The position numbers and the translations under genes were made by a program. DNA of 35,000 nucleotides from Cryptomeria japonica (taxonomy: Eukaryota; Streptophyta; Pinopsida; Cupressales; Cupressaceae): contig NC_081415.1 in the NCBI RefSeq assembly GCF_030272615.1, positions 102,686,796 through 102,721,795 of the forward strand. The letters are read 5' to 3'. Below the pieces are notes generated by a model. That model did not search any database, was not told where the DNA came from, and saw only the letters and a list, made by a program, of their open reading frames with translations. Of this stretch, positions 8,587 to 19,497 are shown in pieces. Within the stretch, counting starts at the first letter, position 1. Each line of letters opens with the position of its first letter.

Positions 8587-9510
8587 TGTTGAAATATCTA
8601 GCTAGAATCGGATTCTAGTTTAAGTTATTCCTGTAATTGGGCTGGGCCCCATTGTAACTTATAACAATAGGGCAGGCCCTATTTGGGCGTTCAACTTATG
8701 TATTATGTAATTGTTATGGGGCAAGACCTATCAAATATGTAGCTTGTAATTAGACCTTGACCTATATAATTGTAACTTGTAAAACTCTTGGCATAATATT
8801 CTTGCAAGCCGACTTGGGAAAGTTAAAGGGCTAAGTCGCCTATAAATACAAGGCTTCAATCATTATTCATATATATATCTCACTCAGCGAATATATCCTA
8901 TCAGTGAACTACTTCTGTGATCAGCGAAGTACAATCAAGGTCAGCGAACTGTTGCATATACAAGCGAATTATATCTGCACTGGCAAATCCGTCTAAGGCA
9001 GCGAATTGGAGTTCTCAAGCTGGGCGATCATCCTCAAGGTTGAGCGAATACCATCCTAGGCTGCTGAACTTCTTCAAGGACTTGTGAAGTATGTCAAGGC
9101 TGCCGAATTCTGTCTCAGATTGACAGTGACCTGCATATACACTCTGTCTTCCAGATTCAGATAAGTTTTGCTATAGTTGATGTGTGCCCTAGAAGGGTTA
9201 AATTGTAATCTGGTGTCAAGGCTGCCGAATTCTGTCTCAGATTGACAGTGACCTGCATATACACTCTGTCTTCCAGATTCAGATAAGTTTTGCTATAGTT
9301 GATGTGTGCCCTAGAAGGGTTAAATTGTAATCTGGTTCTGTGACTATTAGTAATCAGATCTGAGTTATTCTTGCTGGGTTTTTCACCTCCAAGAGGGAGG
9401 TTTTCCCAGGGTACTGTTGTGTTCTTGTGTGTTATGCTATTATATGCTTACTTTACCTTGCATTCTTATTTTCTGCTAACGTCTGCTAATCTGATTACCA
9501 AAAGCTAACA
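8587..9510 (+). repeat. 3' LTR (924 bp) with internal duplication
   Basis: Same sequence as 6428-7224, with about 13 substitutions, a 5-bp insertion just before the leader repeats and an extra 122-bp tandem copy. It ends AAAAGCTAACA and is followed by TTAGC. Confidence 0.95.
9092..9335 (+). repeat. 122-bp tandem duplication inside the 3' LTR
   Basis: The block beginning TGTCAAGGCTGCCGAATTC and ending TTGTAATCTGG occurs at 9092-9213 and again at 9214-9335, apparently identical by eye. The 5' LTR has a single copy. Confidence 0.93.
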
Positions 9511-9515
9511 TTAGC
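9511..9515. repeat. right target-site duplication TTAGC
   Basis: Matches 6423-6427 exactly and follows the last base of the 3' LTR. Confidence 0.93.
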
Positions 9516-10180
9516 AGCTTATTATAAATAGAGATCAATGCTCTTAGAAGAGGATCGATTAAGTATCATCATTTTCTTCTTTATCAATTAAGAGCTCTGC
9601 AATCCAGTGTATGCACAGGACAAAAACCCTGTCTTCTGCAGCCTGGACACAACCCCAGGTCTGTTCTTGGTGGCACCATTGATTGGACAGCAATAAAGCA
9701 ATGCCATACTCCTATCACTGTGGTAGAAGATCTCCAGCCACCGTTTTGGGACTTAAGCTCATACTTCAGCCAGCATTCGTGGGGGTTTGGAATCTGCTGC
9801 CAGCAAACTCTGTAATTCTGTAGTAGCATATTTCCAGTCTGATTTTACTCAGAAGTAGTGACTCCCATTCCTAGTGAATAACATGCTATGCATGTGGGTT
9901 TGGACGCCAAACTCAGTAAGGTGATTTGTAGGTCCACATCCGACAGAGGTAGCATTTTTTTTATTTGATGCATTTGTGTGATTTGATCAGAATAATGTGA
10001 AGCAGAAGTTGAATGGGGAAAATAGTGTTAGCTGCAGTTAATACTAAAGACTTCATTTTATGAACCTGTTCTTATCTGTAGTAAGATTTCATTACTCTGC
10101 ATCTGAGTTCAGTTTATCGTAAAACATCAAAACCAAATCAATCATACATTTCACTTAATATTTCAAGTTAGAATATTTCA

Positions 10181-10523
10181 AAAAGGCACCTACAAGTGCC
10201 ATGTGAGGTGGGCCCCATTGACCCAATTGGTGTAGATCCACAACAATGGTAGTTCTGGTTGAAGAATCTAGGGAATATTCCTCCATGAAACAACCATCAT
10301 ACCCCTCAAAACCATTTTTAGGAGAGTACATGTAGTTTTCAACTCTATGATGATGATTTAGGCATACAATAATAATTTTGAGGATTAGATAGAATATTTT
10401 TTCCATATTGGCATAAGATGATGTTGTGGTTACGTTAGCATAATTTCCCCCCCCAACTATATCCTTCACCATATGCAATTTGGTTTGAGTTGCTAAACTT
10501 GAGAGGGTTTTATTTTGGGTCAT
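10181..10523 (-). pseudogene. N-terminal half of an ORF split by a retroelement
   Basis: On the minus strand the frame opens after a stop near 10627 and has its first ATG at about 10523. It stays open across segments such as YMYSPKNGFEGYDGCFMEEY and GQWGPPHMALVGAF up to the target duplication at 10181-10185. A hydrophobic stretch (FYLILKIIIVCL) lies near residues 47-58. The frame resumes in register at 6120 and runs to 5879, for a total of about 195 residues. No family is recognised. It now reads a short way into the LTR and stops. Confidence 0.4.
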
Positions 10524-10544
10524 AGTGGCTCTTTTTTTGATCAA

Positions 10545-11900
10545 TTTTTTTAATCTAGGTTGGTTTTTTGAGAGCTTTATAGTGGTGGAGATGGTTTTGA
10601 TTGTGGTGTTATGGAATTTTCACAAATTGTATATTTTTGTAGGTGATGTTGAGTGATTGTCATTTTGGGAACTTCCTAGAGCTCTATTAGGTCTCACTTG
10701 GTAACATTTTTTGTTGCATTTTTTTTAAATGTATAATCTTATGTGTATTTCTCATTTGTGTAGTTTGATCTATTCTATTCTATATCAAAATCGTGTTTTC
10801 AGTCTTTTGGCTTAATTTGGCATTTGTAATGTATTAAGATCAAGACCACTTCGTTGATGGGGCAATTGACAACTATAATCACATTAAGTATAAAGTGCCA
10901 AGATCCTTATCTACTAGGAGTGTCATGATTATGTGATTCTTTTTTTTTTGCGAGGGGGGGGGGGTGTTTATTCTTGTGGTTTTGCATCTACTTTTGTTGG
11001 ATTCATGATTGAGTAATCTTGGGAGAGCTAATCATGTCTCCCACTCTCTCTCCTTGTGATTTGAGTATGCTACTTAATCCTTTCAATTCATGTAAGGTCA
11101 AATGTAGTTGTTGTGGGAAGAAAAATCATGATGAAAATGATTGATTCTAAAGCAAATTAATGAACTAAAGCTACTTCTTTAGGATAATCACATTAGTTTG
11201 CCAGATTCTTCTACTCCAACATTTGCAAATACATCCAATGGTCATACTTAGACAACTTGTTTGGAAACATCATCTAAGGTTGAGCAATGTAGAGATGATA
11301 GGCACAAAGATCTCATCTTTGTTATCTATTGGAAACATCATCTTGTGTTGCTTCAGTTATAGCTCCAGTGGTCAGGGCAGCAAGACATATATTGGACGAT
11401 ACCATTGAGGACATTTGTCTACTCTTTGATGTTAGCTCCTATGGAGCTGCATCATTATTTTGTGTTTTCATGAAGGCACATTCAGACCTTGTGGTTCTCT
11501 CTCAACCTATTCGTTTATCTTGGTTTGGGATTGGCTTGGAGATCCTTGAGTGAGTAACATGTGGAGAAGTCACTTTTGTCTTTGGATCATGTTCTACATT
11601 AATTTCCATGAGGTTCTAGATTGTCACTTTGTTTCGTTTGGTTTGGGGCTCTTGCTTTGATGTGGCGTCTTTTGAAGCCAACATGGCAAGATGAGTAACT
11701 TCTAGAGGCATACATTTCTTTGCATTCTTCTTTCATATTCAATTTAGGAATCGGAAGATATTTGGTATACATCTTTGGCTCAGTTTCTTCCAAGGGGAGG
11801 AATGTTGTTTGACAATCATGGATTGTCTTTAGCATTGTTTGTTGAGCATCTATCATCAGTATAGGAGATTAGACTTTGAGGGGGGGTTTGCATGGGCTCT
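10545..11900 (+). mobile_element. decayed gag-like region of an LTR retroelement
   Basis: A gag-type zinc knuckle is visible at 11103-11144: KCSCCGKKNHDEND with the Cys-x2-Cys-x4-His spacing, the last Cys codon being replaced by TGA. Sequence after it is frameshifted and shows only isolated plausible pieces up to about 11550. Low-complexity T and G runs occur at about 10940-10965. No RT or integrase motif could be read. Confidence 0.45.
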
Positions 11901-13390
11901 CTTTTTCTCTATTGGGGTGTGTGTTAAGCACATAAATATACTGAGAGGGAGGGTGGGGGGTGAATTCGTACATGTGAATCCCAAATTAATTCAACATTAA
12001 TTATCATTAATAACTTCCCCAAGCATCACAACTAACCTCAATCCCAATTTATCATTAGTAGCATTTACTAATTTTTCCTTAACCATTAAGCAATTAATCA
12101 AATGATGAACATGAACACACAGCCACACAAGGAACACCAGATTTATGTGGAAACCTACAAGTGGAAAACCATGGTGAGAATAGCTGCTTGGATCTACCGT
12201 CCAAATCCGGCCTCACAAAAGATATGTTAAAGAACTTACAATATTAAGTAGGCACCTAACTACCAAAGACAAATCCCTGATTACATTTGCAGGCACCAAC
12301 CTACAGGAGACACCAATTCCCTAATCCAAGATTGAGCACCAATTCAACATATAGGACACCAATCTCAAATGCATCAAGATATACCAAAGATATGTTATGC
12401 GGATTTCAAGGCTGGACCCTCAACATCTTCATGATCTGATTTGCTTCATAACACCTTCACACTATGCATGAGATCTTCAATTGAGCTCACACATTGAATA
12501 GACAATTCATACAACTTTTGCTGGTTATCAGTTTTCTTCATGCATCATCATTAGCACACACACAATTGCATTGGAATGAATCTTATCGGCAATACATATA
12601 CATCCCAGTGGTAATTATCATTTCATGTCGGCCCAGAACTTATTTAATAATATCCGCAATTCAGCCACATGCAAGCATCTCAATCAAATGTGTAGTCAGT
12701 GAGCTAGCCCCTAAAGCTCACACATTACTATTGGAATTAGGACACGCTTTGCATTAGCCAACGCACACTCTAGTGGCCCCAATGAATATCCACATGCTTC
12801 ATCCAGCTGGTGTAAAGTGCAATGCTTCTGGTGCATACACCTGTAACACCGAAACATATTGAGAACATGTCTCAATGAGGAGAATGTCAACCTTTATTTT
12901 CCCTCTTGAACATATTCAAATCTTGAATAGATTTGTCTTTGTGTATAGCCTTATTTATCTTCCAAACCGCGAGCCACAAAACATTATTGTGGTAGAATGC
13001 GGTGCAGAATAAGTTGCCAGTGAAAACATAGTGTCTGATAGACAGACCTCAGAAGCATTTCGCAGATACTTTCGGATCACTGCTAACAATTGAAACATGA
13101 TTAAAGATGATACTAGTGACACACTACAAAAGATATATCCAACATAGCTTGACTCTGCATTTGGATCATCAATGCTTTGACATGACATGACAATAATTTA
13201 CATTAATGTATTTTCCGGACACTTGAAATTGAGGGGAACATAATGATATTTGGGTACAAATGCATGACTGACTCCATAAGGTGATCCTCATGTCATGTTA
13301 AAAGTAATTAAACTTCCAATAACCTTCCAGATGCGTTGACATCAGTAACCACACTGACTGCACCTTTGACATCAATGACAATACAAGGTT
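11900..13390. other. retroelement-like non-coding DNA
   Basis: A strong purine tract (GAGAGGGAGGGTGGGGGG, about 11942-11959) precedes TGAATTC and may be a PPT/LTR junction. The passage at about 12125-12180 (CACCAGATTTATGTGGAAACC and GTGGAAAACCATGG) resembles a common plant retroelement phrase. No coding frame or paired LTR was found. Confidence 0.35.
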
Positions 13391-13861
13391 CTATAGGGTC
13401 GAGGTGGGACGCTTTTCCCTCTCATGGGGTTTTATTCTTCTCATAGCTTAGAGAGCATTTTTCATGTGTTTTCTCTCTTTTGGAGAGGGTTTTTTTTCCC
13501 ATAAGGTTTTCTTCTCTTCTCCATGTGTGAGATTCTTTTGTACATGGGTACCTCATTAGGACTTATAGTCGAGACCCATCCTTGCATGTATATTCATTTT
13601 CCCTAAGTTGCACTTAAGGGGTGTGTTGGTGTGGATGTGTTGTATTACCTATCTGGTTTCCCCTGTAGGTCCTTTTCATTCTTGTTTACTTAGGGATTTC
13701 ACTTTTTATGTCTCAAATCATAAGATTAAGATACATCATAATCTTATTTTTTTCCTATGTCTCACTCTTGCCTATATGTACAAGGGTTTCTCACTATAAT
13801 CTAATGAATCATGTAATCATATTGTATATTTGGATCCTTTGAGGGTCTCTCTTGTGTTTTC
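13390..13861 (+). mobile_element. LTR-like fragment
   Basis: Contains CTCATGGGGTTTTATTC and GAGAGGGTTTTTTTTCCC, phrases typical of the R/U5 part of plant LTRs. A purine tract ACTTAAGGGG at about 13613-13622 is followed by TGTGTTGGTGTGGATG, a plausible PPT and LTR start. Ends and duplication were not found. Confidence 0.4.
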
Positions 13862-14442
13862 ATTGAAGTTCCTTGATCATGGGTCCTGCCAAAATTCTGT
13901 AGGAGACATTTAATAAGGTAATAGGCCTACAATTTTTAAAAACTTTACCCAGGGTGTTGGTTAATTTCTTTGTCATCAGTTTTGCCAAAATTTTGTAGGA
14001 GACATTTAATAAGGTAATAGGCCTCCAATTCTTAATTTGAGACTTGTCCCCATCTTTAGGAATAAAGTTTTATGATTCTTCTATTTATATTATTCCCTCG
14101 GGAGTCACTCTGGAAGGCTTCTAAATACACTTCTACCGGTTCCACACCAACCCAATCAATATTGGATTTGTAAAATTCAATAGGTAATCCATCACATTCA
14201 GGGAACTTACCATTCTGAAAGGAGCAAATGGTAGAAGAGGGCAGCATCAGTTTGAGAATTTTTTGACAAAATGCCCTAGCTTCGCTATCTTTAGAGGAAT
14301 CTTCAGATGCTGATAAAAGGATAAAAATGCTTCTTTAATGAACTAAGGGTCATCAGAGGAAGTACCCATATGATCCCAACTCTGCTTTTGTTTAACAAAA
14401 TTAAAAAATTATTTAGAACTTTTATCCCTTACTCTTAGCCAA
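13862..14442 (-). pseudogene. L1-type LINE ORF2, start of the reverse transcriptase
   Basis: Read on the minus strand in more than one frame, the order of motifs is that of a plant L1-type RT: FVKQKQSWDHMG and SFYQHL (before the RT), then CDGLPIEFYKSNIDW, then IIKLY, then KNWRPITLLNVSYKILAKLM. Several stops and shifts make it dead. It continues upstream at 15580-16259 after removal of the solo LTR. The rest of the RT (YADD region) is missing below 13862. Confidence 0.85.
13887..14030 (-). repeat. 96-bp in-frame duplication in the LINE RT
   Basis: The block TGCCAAAATTYTGTAGGAGA...AATAGGCCT occurs at 13887 and 13983 (+ strand), offset 96 bp or 32 codons. The duplicated peptide is RPITLLNVSY(K/R)ILA. 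Confidence 0.85.
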
Positions 14443-15579
14443 TGTAATGTCCCCACTTTGAAATAGAATTTAATAATAAATAATTATAATATTAAAATAC
14501 AAAAGAACAAAAATAAAAATAAAATAAAAATATAAAATTTAAAATATAAAATAATATAGTTAAATATTATCAAAATTTAATTAAGTTAATGAATGGTCAA
14601 AAGACATGGAAGGAAAAGTTGTGAGTTCCTCAAACATGGGATATAAAAGGGAGAAGAGAACCTCATTTGAGAAGGGGATGATTTGGGAATCAGAAGTGCA
14701 AATCTGATTTAAATAAGAAGTGAAGATCTGATCATGAAAGGTTGTGTGACTTGTGTCCCTTTCAAAGGGCAGATATAATGAAGAGTTGCACTCTTTCAAA
14801 AGGTGCTAATGGTGGAAAGGGCATGTCTCTTGCCAAAGGGGATATATGATAAAGAGGTGTGACCTCTCCCTCACATTGAGAGATATAAAGGAAAGGAATC
14901 AAAAGCATCCAGTGACATCACCATGGATCAGATTAGGTCAGAAGTTATCAAGTTACAGGCAGTAAGATCTTTGTTCTTGGTGGTATGCATGGGGATGAGC
15001 TGAATATGTATGCTTAATATATGAAGCTTGATAATGTTCTTATGCAGAATTTAATAGTAATATTGATATAGACTGCACTATGTATGACAGTTTAATATGC
15101 CTTTCTATCACTAATTGTTCATATGACAATTAATTAAATTATATGATGGATTCTGTAATAGCTTTCAATCTCACCATCCAATTATGGAGGGAGAATACAA
15201 GGAAGCAAGAGCACGAGGCTCCAACAAGTACGCCAACCTCGAGTGTGGTCCAAGAGGCCAAGTTGACGAGGTCCTTGGTGCTCTTGGGCTTGTTGGAGAG
15301 GTATAGACTCGAGGCACCTTTTGTGATTTTCCTTGAGCTCCATAACAGGGACAAGTGTAGGGAGAGAAAGGTTTGTTGAATCCTTCATATAAATTGGGCA
15401 ATATATAAAGAATGTTGAATATATGATCTATCATAGCATAATGGAAATGTTGACTAACCTATTGTGCAGGTTCCAAACCAAGCTTTAGTTGACAATAGTG
15501 TCCCTCTATTGTATTTACTATGCACTAAAATTGTGATTCTAGGTCAAAATCTAAGAGGGTCCCATTAGGGGACACTATA
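14443..15579 (+). mobile_element. solo LTR inserted in the LINE ORF2
   Basis: Starts TGTAATGTCCCC at 14443 and ends GGGGACACTATA at 15579. It is flanked by the 5-bp duplication GCCAA at 14438-14442 and 15580-15584. Removing it and one GCCAA joins the LINE minus-strand frame as VKMNWLRVRDKSSK, a phrase expected in L1-type elements, which confirms both ends. A TATA-like GATATAAAAGG lies at about 14640-14650. The end is TATA rather than TACA, probably a mutation. The terminal 12 bases are inverted repeats with two mismatches. No retroelement genes lie inside; the plus-strand frame at 15143-15379 is unrecognised. Confidence 0.82.
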
Positions 15580-15584
15580 GCCAA

Positions 15585-16259
15585 TTCATTTTGACCCTAA
15601 TTTCCTCCCCCTGATGTTTGTAGTTTTGGTTCTTTCTCAACAAAGATCTGGTTCTAATTAATTTTGTCTCAACTATGATCACTTGGGGTCAATTTGAGTT
15701 GACTTTCACACACAAGTAGTTTATTTTGCAAAAAGAGTTCTAGTCTTTTTCAATTTAAGGCCTTTTTCTTCCCAACCACATTGAATAACTTTGTCCACAG
15801 GGAGACAAGATTACCCCACCTCTGTATAGCTGTAAGATTATTATTCATAATTTTTGAAATTCTAGTAATAGTTTTAAATTTTTAATACCATCTAGACAAG
15901 TTGTGTCATTCAATAGTGAGGTATTCAATTCGAACCATGTATGAGGCCTAATACTGATTGCTTGACCCAACATATCAATATCAACATTAGCTTCAATAAG
16001 AAGTGATTTGACATTGCTATAGGTGTAATTGATCTTGTTAGCATCGAATCTATCAAGCCTGGAGTATGTTCTTTTGCCGTGGATCTGGTAAACCGTTATT
16101 TCATCAAATGATTTACTCTTTTCCATGGGGTCAGTAAGAAACAAAGACCTCTTCATTTTGGAGCTATAACATGTTACCTTTCCATTTGAGTTCTTTGCCT
16201 CCACTTTTGTCCTCCTTATATTCAATCATGTTAAATTCCCCAAAATCATCCAAGGGACC
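15585..16259 (-). pseudogene. L1-type LINE ORF2, endonuclease end and linker
   Basis: Minus-strand motifs in order: GEFNMIEYKEDKSGGKELKW (the GDFN motif of the APE-type endonuclease, with G-D changed to G-E and a frameshift before it), KRSLFLTDPMEKSK, YSRLDRFDANK, then WFELNTSLLND, which matches the segment following the endonuclease in L1 ORF2. The linker at 15585-15845 contains stops. The endonuclease N-terminus is cut off at 16259 by the neighbouring LTR-like repeat. Confidence 0.85.
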
Positions 16260-17502
16260 TGTTGATGTGTTTTTCATGCACATGTGAATACAATAAAATA
16301 CCCAAAAGTATCTTATCCTCTCTTGAACAAAGTTACTCAAGTGCTGAAGATTCACTTAAGGATCACTTGAGACAACTCCAAGGTTCTTGTATGTCAGGTA
16401 ATGACGTGTGGATAAGCTCAATGGTTTGATGTGATTATGCTCGGATCGCAAAGGGACTTACGTTGAATTGTTGAATGCTTGAATTGCTGGAACTTAGATC
16501 CTAACTACTTGCTCAAAGAATAAAGAAAGAGCAAAAGGCATAGGGTTTAGGGAGTTTATTCTAATCCTAAGAATGCAAGAAAATGGGTGAATGATTCAAT
16601 GGAATCCTACTGGGCAAGGTCTCACCATCAACTTGAACAATTTGACACAAGCTCAGTGCAATCTTCTAAGAGATAATTCGAAGATGTTCAAACCATTACC
16701 ATCAAACATTGATCATCATTCAAGTTAATGCATAAACAAAGGATGTATAACGATTCAAAGTTAAGCTCATATCATTCTAGTTGACCACACAAGGCACACC
16801 TACAATCAACAAGAGGCTAGTGGTATGGACTAAATGGATTCTACACAAATGCATTCAACAATTTCCTCCATCCAATCTAATCAACATGAAAGCAAATGAA
16901 TTGAGAAGTAGAGACCATGCAACTTGTTGAAATGACACATTAATTCACCATAACTTCAATGAAATCATATGTTCTTTATGACAAGGTTTTGGGCAACAAT
17001 CTTTGCCTTTTCCTAATCTAACTTCTACTCTAATTGCTATCTGCTATTGAACTATTCTCTATTCTATTCTTCTAAAACTATCTATTCTTCTATTATTCAC
17101 TATTGACCTTTACAAATGAAGAGCTTGAGCCTTTTATAATGCTCTCAATACAATTCAATGGCTCGGATCAATTTGAGATCGATGGTCGAGATTTTACAAT
17201 GAAAACCCTAATTAGGGTTTGTTTCAATAAACTCAATTTTGGCCAATGAAATAATTACAACACTTTGACACATGTCTTCTTTAGAATATTCGACCAATGG
17301 ATAATAGGGGTAGGTGCCTTGAAGTTTGTGCCTTCATGTACGAGTCAAGTTCATTGCAACTAGATGTGCTGATGTGGAACTCCTCTAATTTGGTGAGTGA
17401 TGACTGGGATGCCACCTCTACTTGCACTTGTAGACTTGATTCATCATCATGAAGGGATGTTGAGAGATATCTCTTGATACTCAACATTATCCAGCTTCAT
17501 CA
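16260..17502 (-). mobile_element. LTR-like repeat, copy 1
   Basis: On the + strand it begins TGTTGATGTG and can be followed to CCAGCTTCATCA (17502). On the minus strand it has a promoter-like GAGCATTATAAAAGGC near 17140 and ends ACACATCAACA next to the LINE endonuclease. The first about 710 bp are roughly 80% similar to 22617-23336 in the same orientation. The far boundary is uncertain: a purine tract on the minus strand near 17850-17866 (GGAGGGGGACC) would allow a longer LTR. No target duplication was confirmed; the flank at 16255-16259 is GGACC. Confidence 0.65.
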
Positions 17503-18034
17503 GTGATGATGATCTTCTAACTTTGATTATCTCTTTTGAAATTATCCTCTTGAATGCTTCAATCATGGAGGTGCAAGGTATAGATCTTAATTTTGAAGTA
17601 TTGATGTTGCCTTGGAACGAACTCTTGATGTTACCATTGCTTCTCTCCTTTGGAATTCCTTTTCTATGTCTCCTTTCATGTTGTTGATTCTTTCAATGCA
17701 TCAAACCTTGAATAGCTGGATCATGCCCTTGTATTAGTGAATGTTTCTTGTGTAGTCACCTTCTTATGCTTGTTTATGAAGTCCCCTTGAGGATATCTTC
17801 CTCGTAACTTGATTTTGATGTTGAAATTTTCTCCTTAAGACATTTGTTTTGGTCCCCCTCCAACGTGATCTCCTTGATTTCTTTCTTCATCTTTTGCAAA
17901 ACAAACAAATGAGCATCAAACACACATGATATATACCTTCTATATAACCTCTTAATTTGATATGATTTCAGATTTTATGTGGTTTGCAGGTTTGATAAGA
18001 GGATTTAGAGAGAATTCGCTCTCATGAAGGAGCA
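17503..18034. other. internal region of an LTR element, non-coding
   Basis: No recognisable protein. It contains the purine tract at about 17850-17866 on the minus strand. Probably internal or 3' UTR sequence of the element to which the LTR at 16260-17502 belongs. Confidence 0.35.
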
Positions 18035-18985
18035 ATTGAAGTGTTTTCCTCTCCTAGAGAGGTGCACATGAAGTTCGCTCCAATCCTGATGCACTTGAAG
18101 TGATCTTCAAACTCATCATTGGACTTGCTTTCACTCGTTTCCCTTCATTCTACGGGTTCTAAGATTGAGTCTTTCAACCATTTATTGATGAAAACATGAC
18201 AAACTAACCTTAGGGAAGGCCTCTATAGGAATTTTGCTCTGAGAGTGGAGCACATGAAGTTTGCTCCAAGATGGGTGCACTTGAAGTAACCCTCTAACTT
18301 GCCCTTCATCTCAAATTCAAAATTGTTCTTTTCTAAGCATATGAAGACATCAAATCGGCTCAAGGCAATGATCTGTAAGCAATTTCTCATCTTATCTTGG
18401 GCAAATGAGGCAAATTTGCTTAAAGGTTCATGCACATGAAGTTCGCTCTTAAACCCATGCACTTGAAGTTCGCTCCAATTTGCATGCACTTGAAGTTAAT
18501 TTCAAATCAAAAAATAAACTTGCTCTCAATCACTTTACCTTGCTCCGTTTTCTCAAATCCTATACGTCATAGCATGCTCAACATGAAGTCTTAGGAGGAA
18601 TTTCTCTCATGAGTCTAAAGCACATGAAGTTCGCTCCAAAGTGGATGCACATGAAGTTCGCTCCAAAGCTCATGCACTTGAAGTGGATTGAAACTTGACA
18701 CTTAGTGTTTTCTTGCTCATTCTCTTTCATTCCAATCATTCAAGTTTGTTGAAACTAGGCTCATGCGGGCATTCTAGAAACAATTTCGCTCTCAACTAAG
18801 GGCATTTGAAGTAAATTTTGCTCCTCAAGAGGAGCACTTGAAGTTTTTTGCCCTCAACTTTGAGCACTTGAAGTAGCTTGAAAATGCACTTTTAATAAGA
18901 CCTCAAAACTCACCATTGCTCATGATTTCTCCTTCAACTTTAGCAAAAGGAGTAAATTTGCTCTGAGAGAGGGGCACTTGAAATT
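18035..18985. repeat. dispersed array of GCACWTGAAGTTCGCTCC
   Basis: About 14 copies of the core GCACWTGAAGT, often followed by TCGCTCCAA, occur in five clusters (about 18040-18100, 18247-18290, 18430-18500, 18610-18685, 18800-18985). Within clusters the spacing is mostly about 30-33 bp. Between clusters lies unrelated sequence. The minus-strand frame at 18223-18489 is a by-product of these repeats. Confidence 0.8.
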
Positions 18986-19497
18986 TTGGCATACTTAGTT
19001 AAATTTTACTTCTAGAAGTCACCTCTCACTGTAACATATATAAGTCACTTGGATGATCAAGGAAACACGTGTGTTGTTGATTAGATTTGATTAAGGGTTT
19101 CTCTATCAATACCTTTTCAATGCAAAGGCTAATAGCCAAGGACTCTAACACTACCCTAGAAAGTAGAAAAAAAGTGGGGGTCCCCATTTGCAATGGGGTG
19201 ATGTGTGAATACCTCACAACATCTAGCGCCACCTTGAATAAATGTTCTTGAACATTTCAAAGATAAAGACTCGATCTATACTTAGAACCTTCGGGAAATT
19301 CAACCCAACTTGTCAATAGGCTAGAAAGTGTACTCAAAGTGGAAGAAGAATCACAACCGAATCAGGACACTTAAATCTTTGATTACCTATGTGTGTGCAA
19401 GTGTATTAATGCCTCTCAACAAGAACATTATGACTTCCAATTTCCATTGTGATTAGCTATGTAATTTGTCTAAACTTCATAAGCATCCTGGATAGAG
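18986..19497. other. non-coding retroelement-like DNA
   Basis: No coding homology was seen. It lies between the GCACWTGAAG array and the paired hairpins, in what is probably one decayed LTR element. Confidence 0.35.

Larger units (their letters stand above)
6428..9510 (+). mobile_element. complete non-autonomous LTR retrotransposon carrying an ELP3 fragment
   Basis: All structural parts are present: 5' LTR 6428-7224, primer binding site at 7225, an internal region of 1362 bp, a purine tract ending at 8586, 3' LTR 8587-9510, and a perfect 5-bp target duplication TTAGC at 6423-6427 and 9511-9515. The LTRs begin TGTTGAAATAT and end CTAACA. No protease, integrase, RT or RNase H can be found, so it must have moved in trans. 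The internal region holds a gag-like start, a captured ELP3 piece, another exon-like stretch and 3' hairpin repeats. By eye the LTRs differ at about 13 positions over 797 bp plus two insertions, so insertion was fairly recent on a plant genome scale. It sits inside the outer LTR (6126-10180). Confidence 0.93.
6126..10180 (+). mobile_element. TGTAATGTCCCC-type solo LTR, interrupted by a nested element
   Basis: The outer LTR starts TGTAATGTCCCC at 6126 and resumes after the inner element at 9516, ending ...ATATTTCA at 10180. The two pieces total about 967 bp. It is flanked by AAAAG at 6121-6125 and at 10181-10185. Its first 250 bp are homologous to the minus-strand fragment at 25615-25850. A TATAAATA box at 9523-9530 lies just past the inner insertion point. 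No internal retroelement coding follows, so it is a solo LTR. The AAAAG duplication is A-rich and could arise by chance, but excision rejoins an open reading frame, which supports the right end. Confidence 0.65.

Noticed and set aside
15489-15584. 96-bp MITE with inverted ends TTGACAATAGTGTCCC / GGGACACTATAGCCAA
   Set aside because: The right arm coincides with the end of the solo LTR plus its GCCAA target duplication, so part of the symmetry belongs to host LINE DNA; no separate duplication was found.
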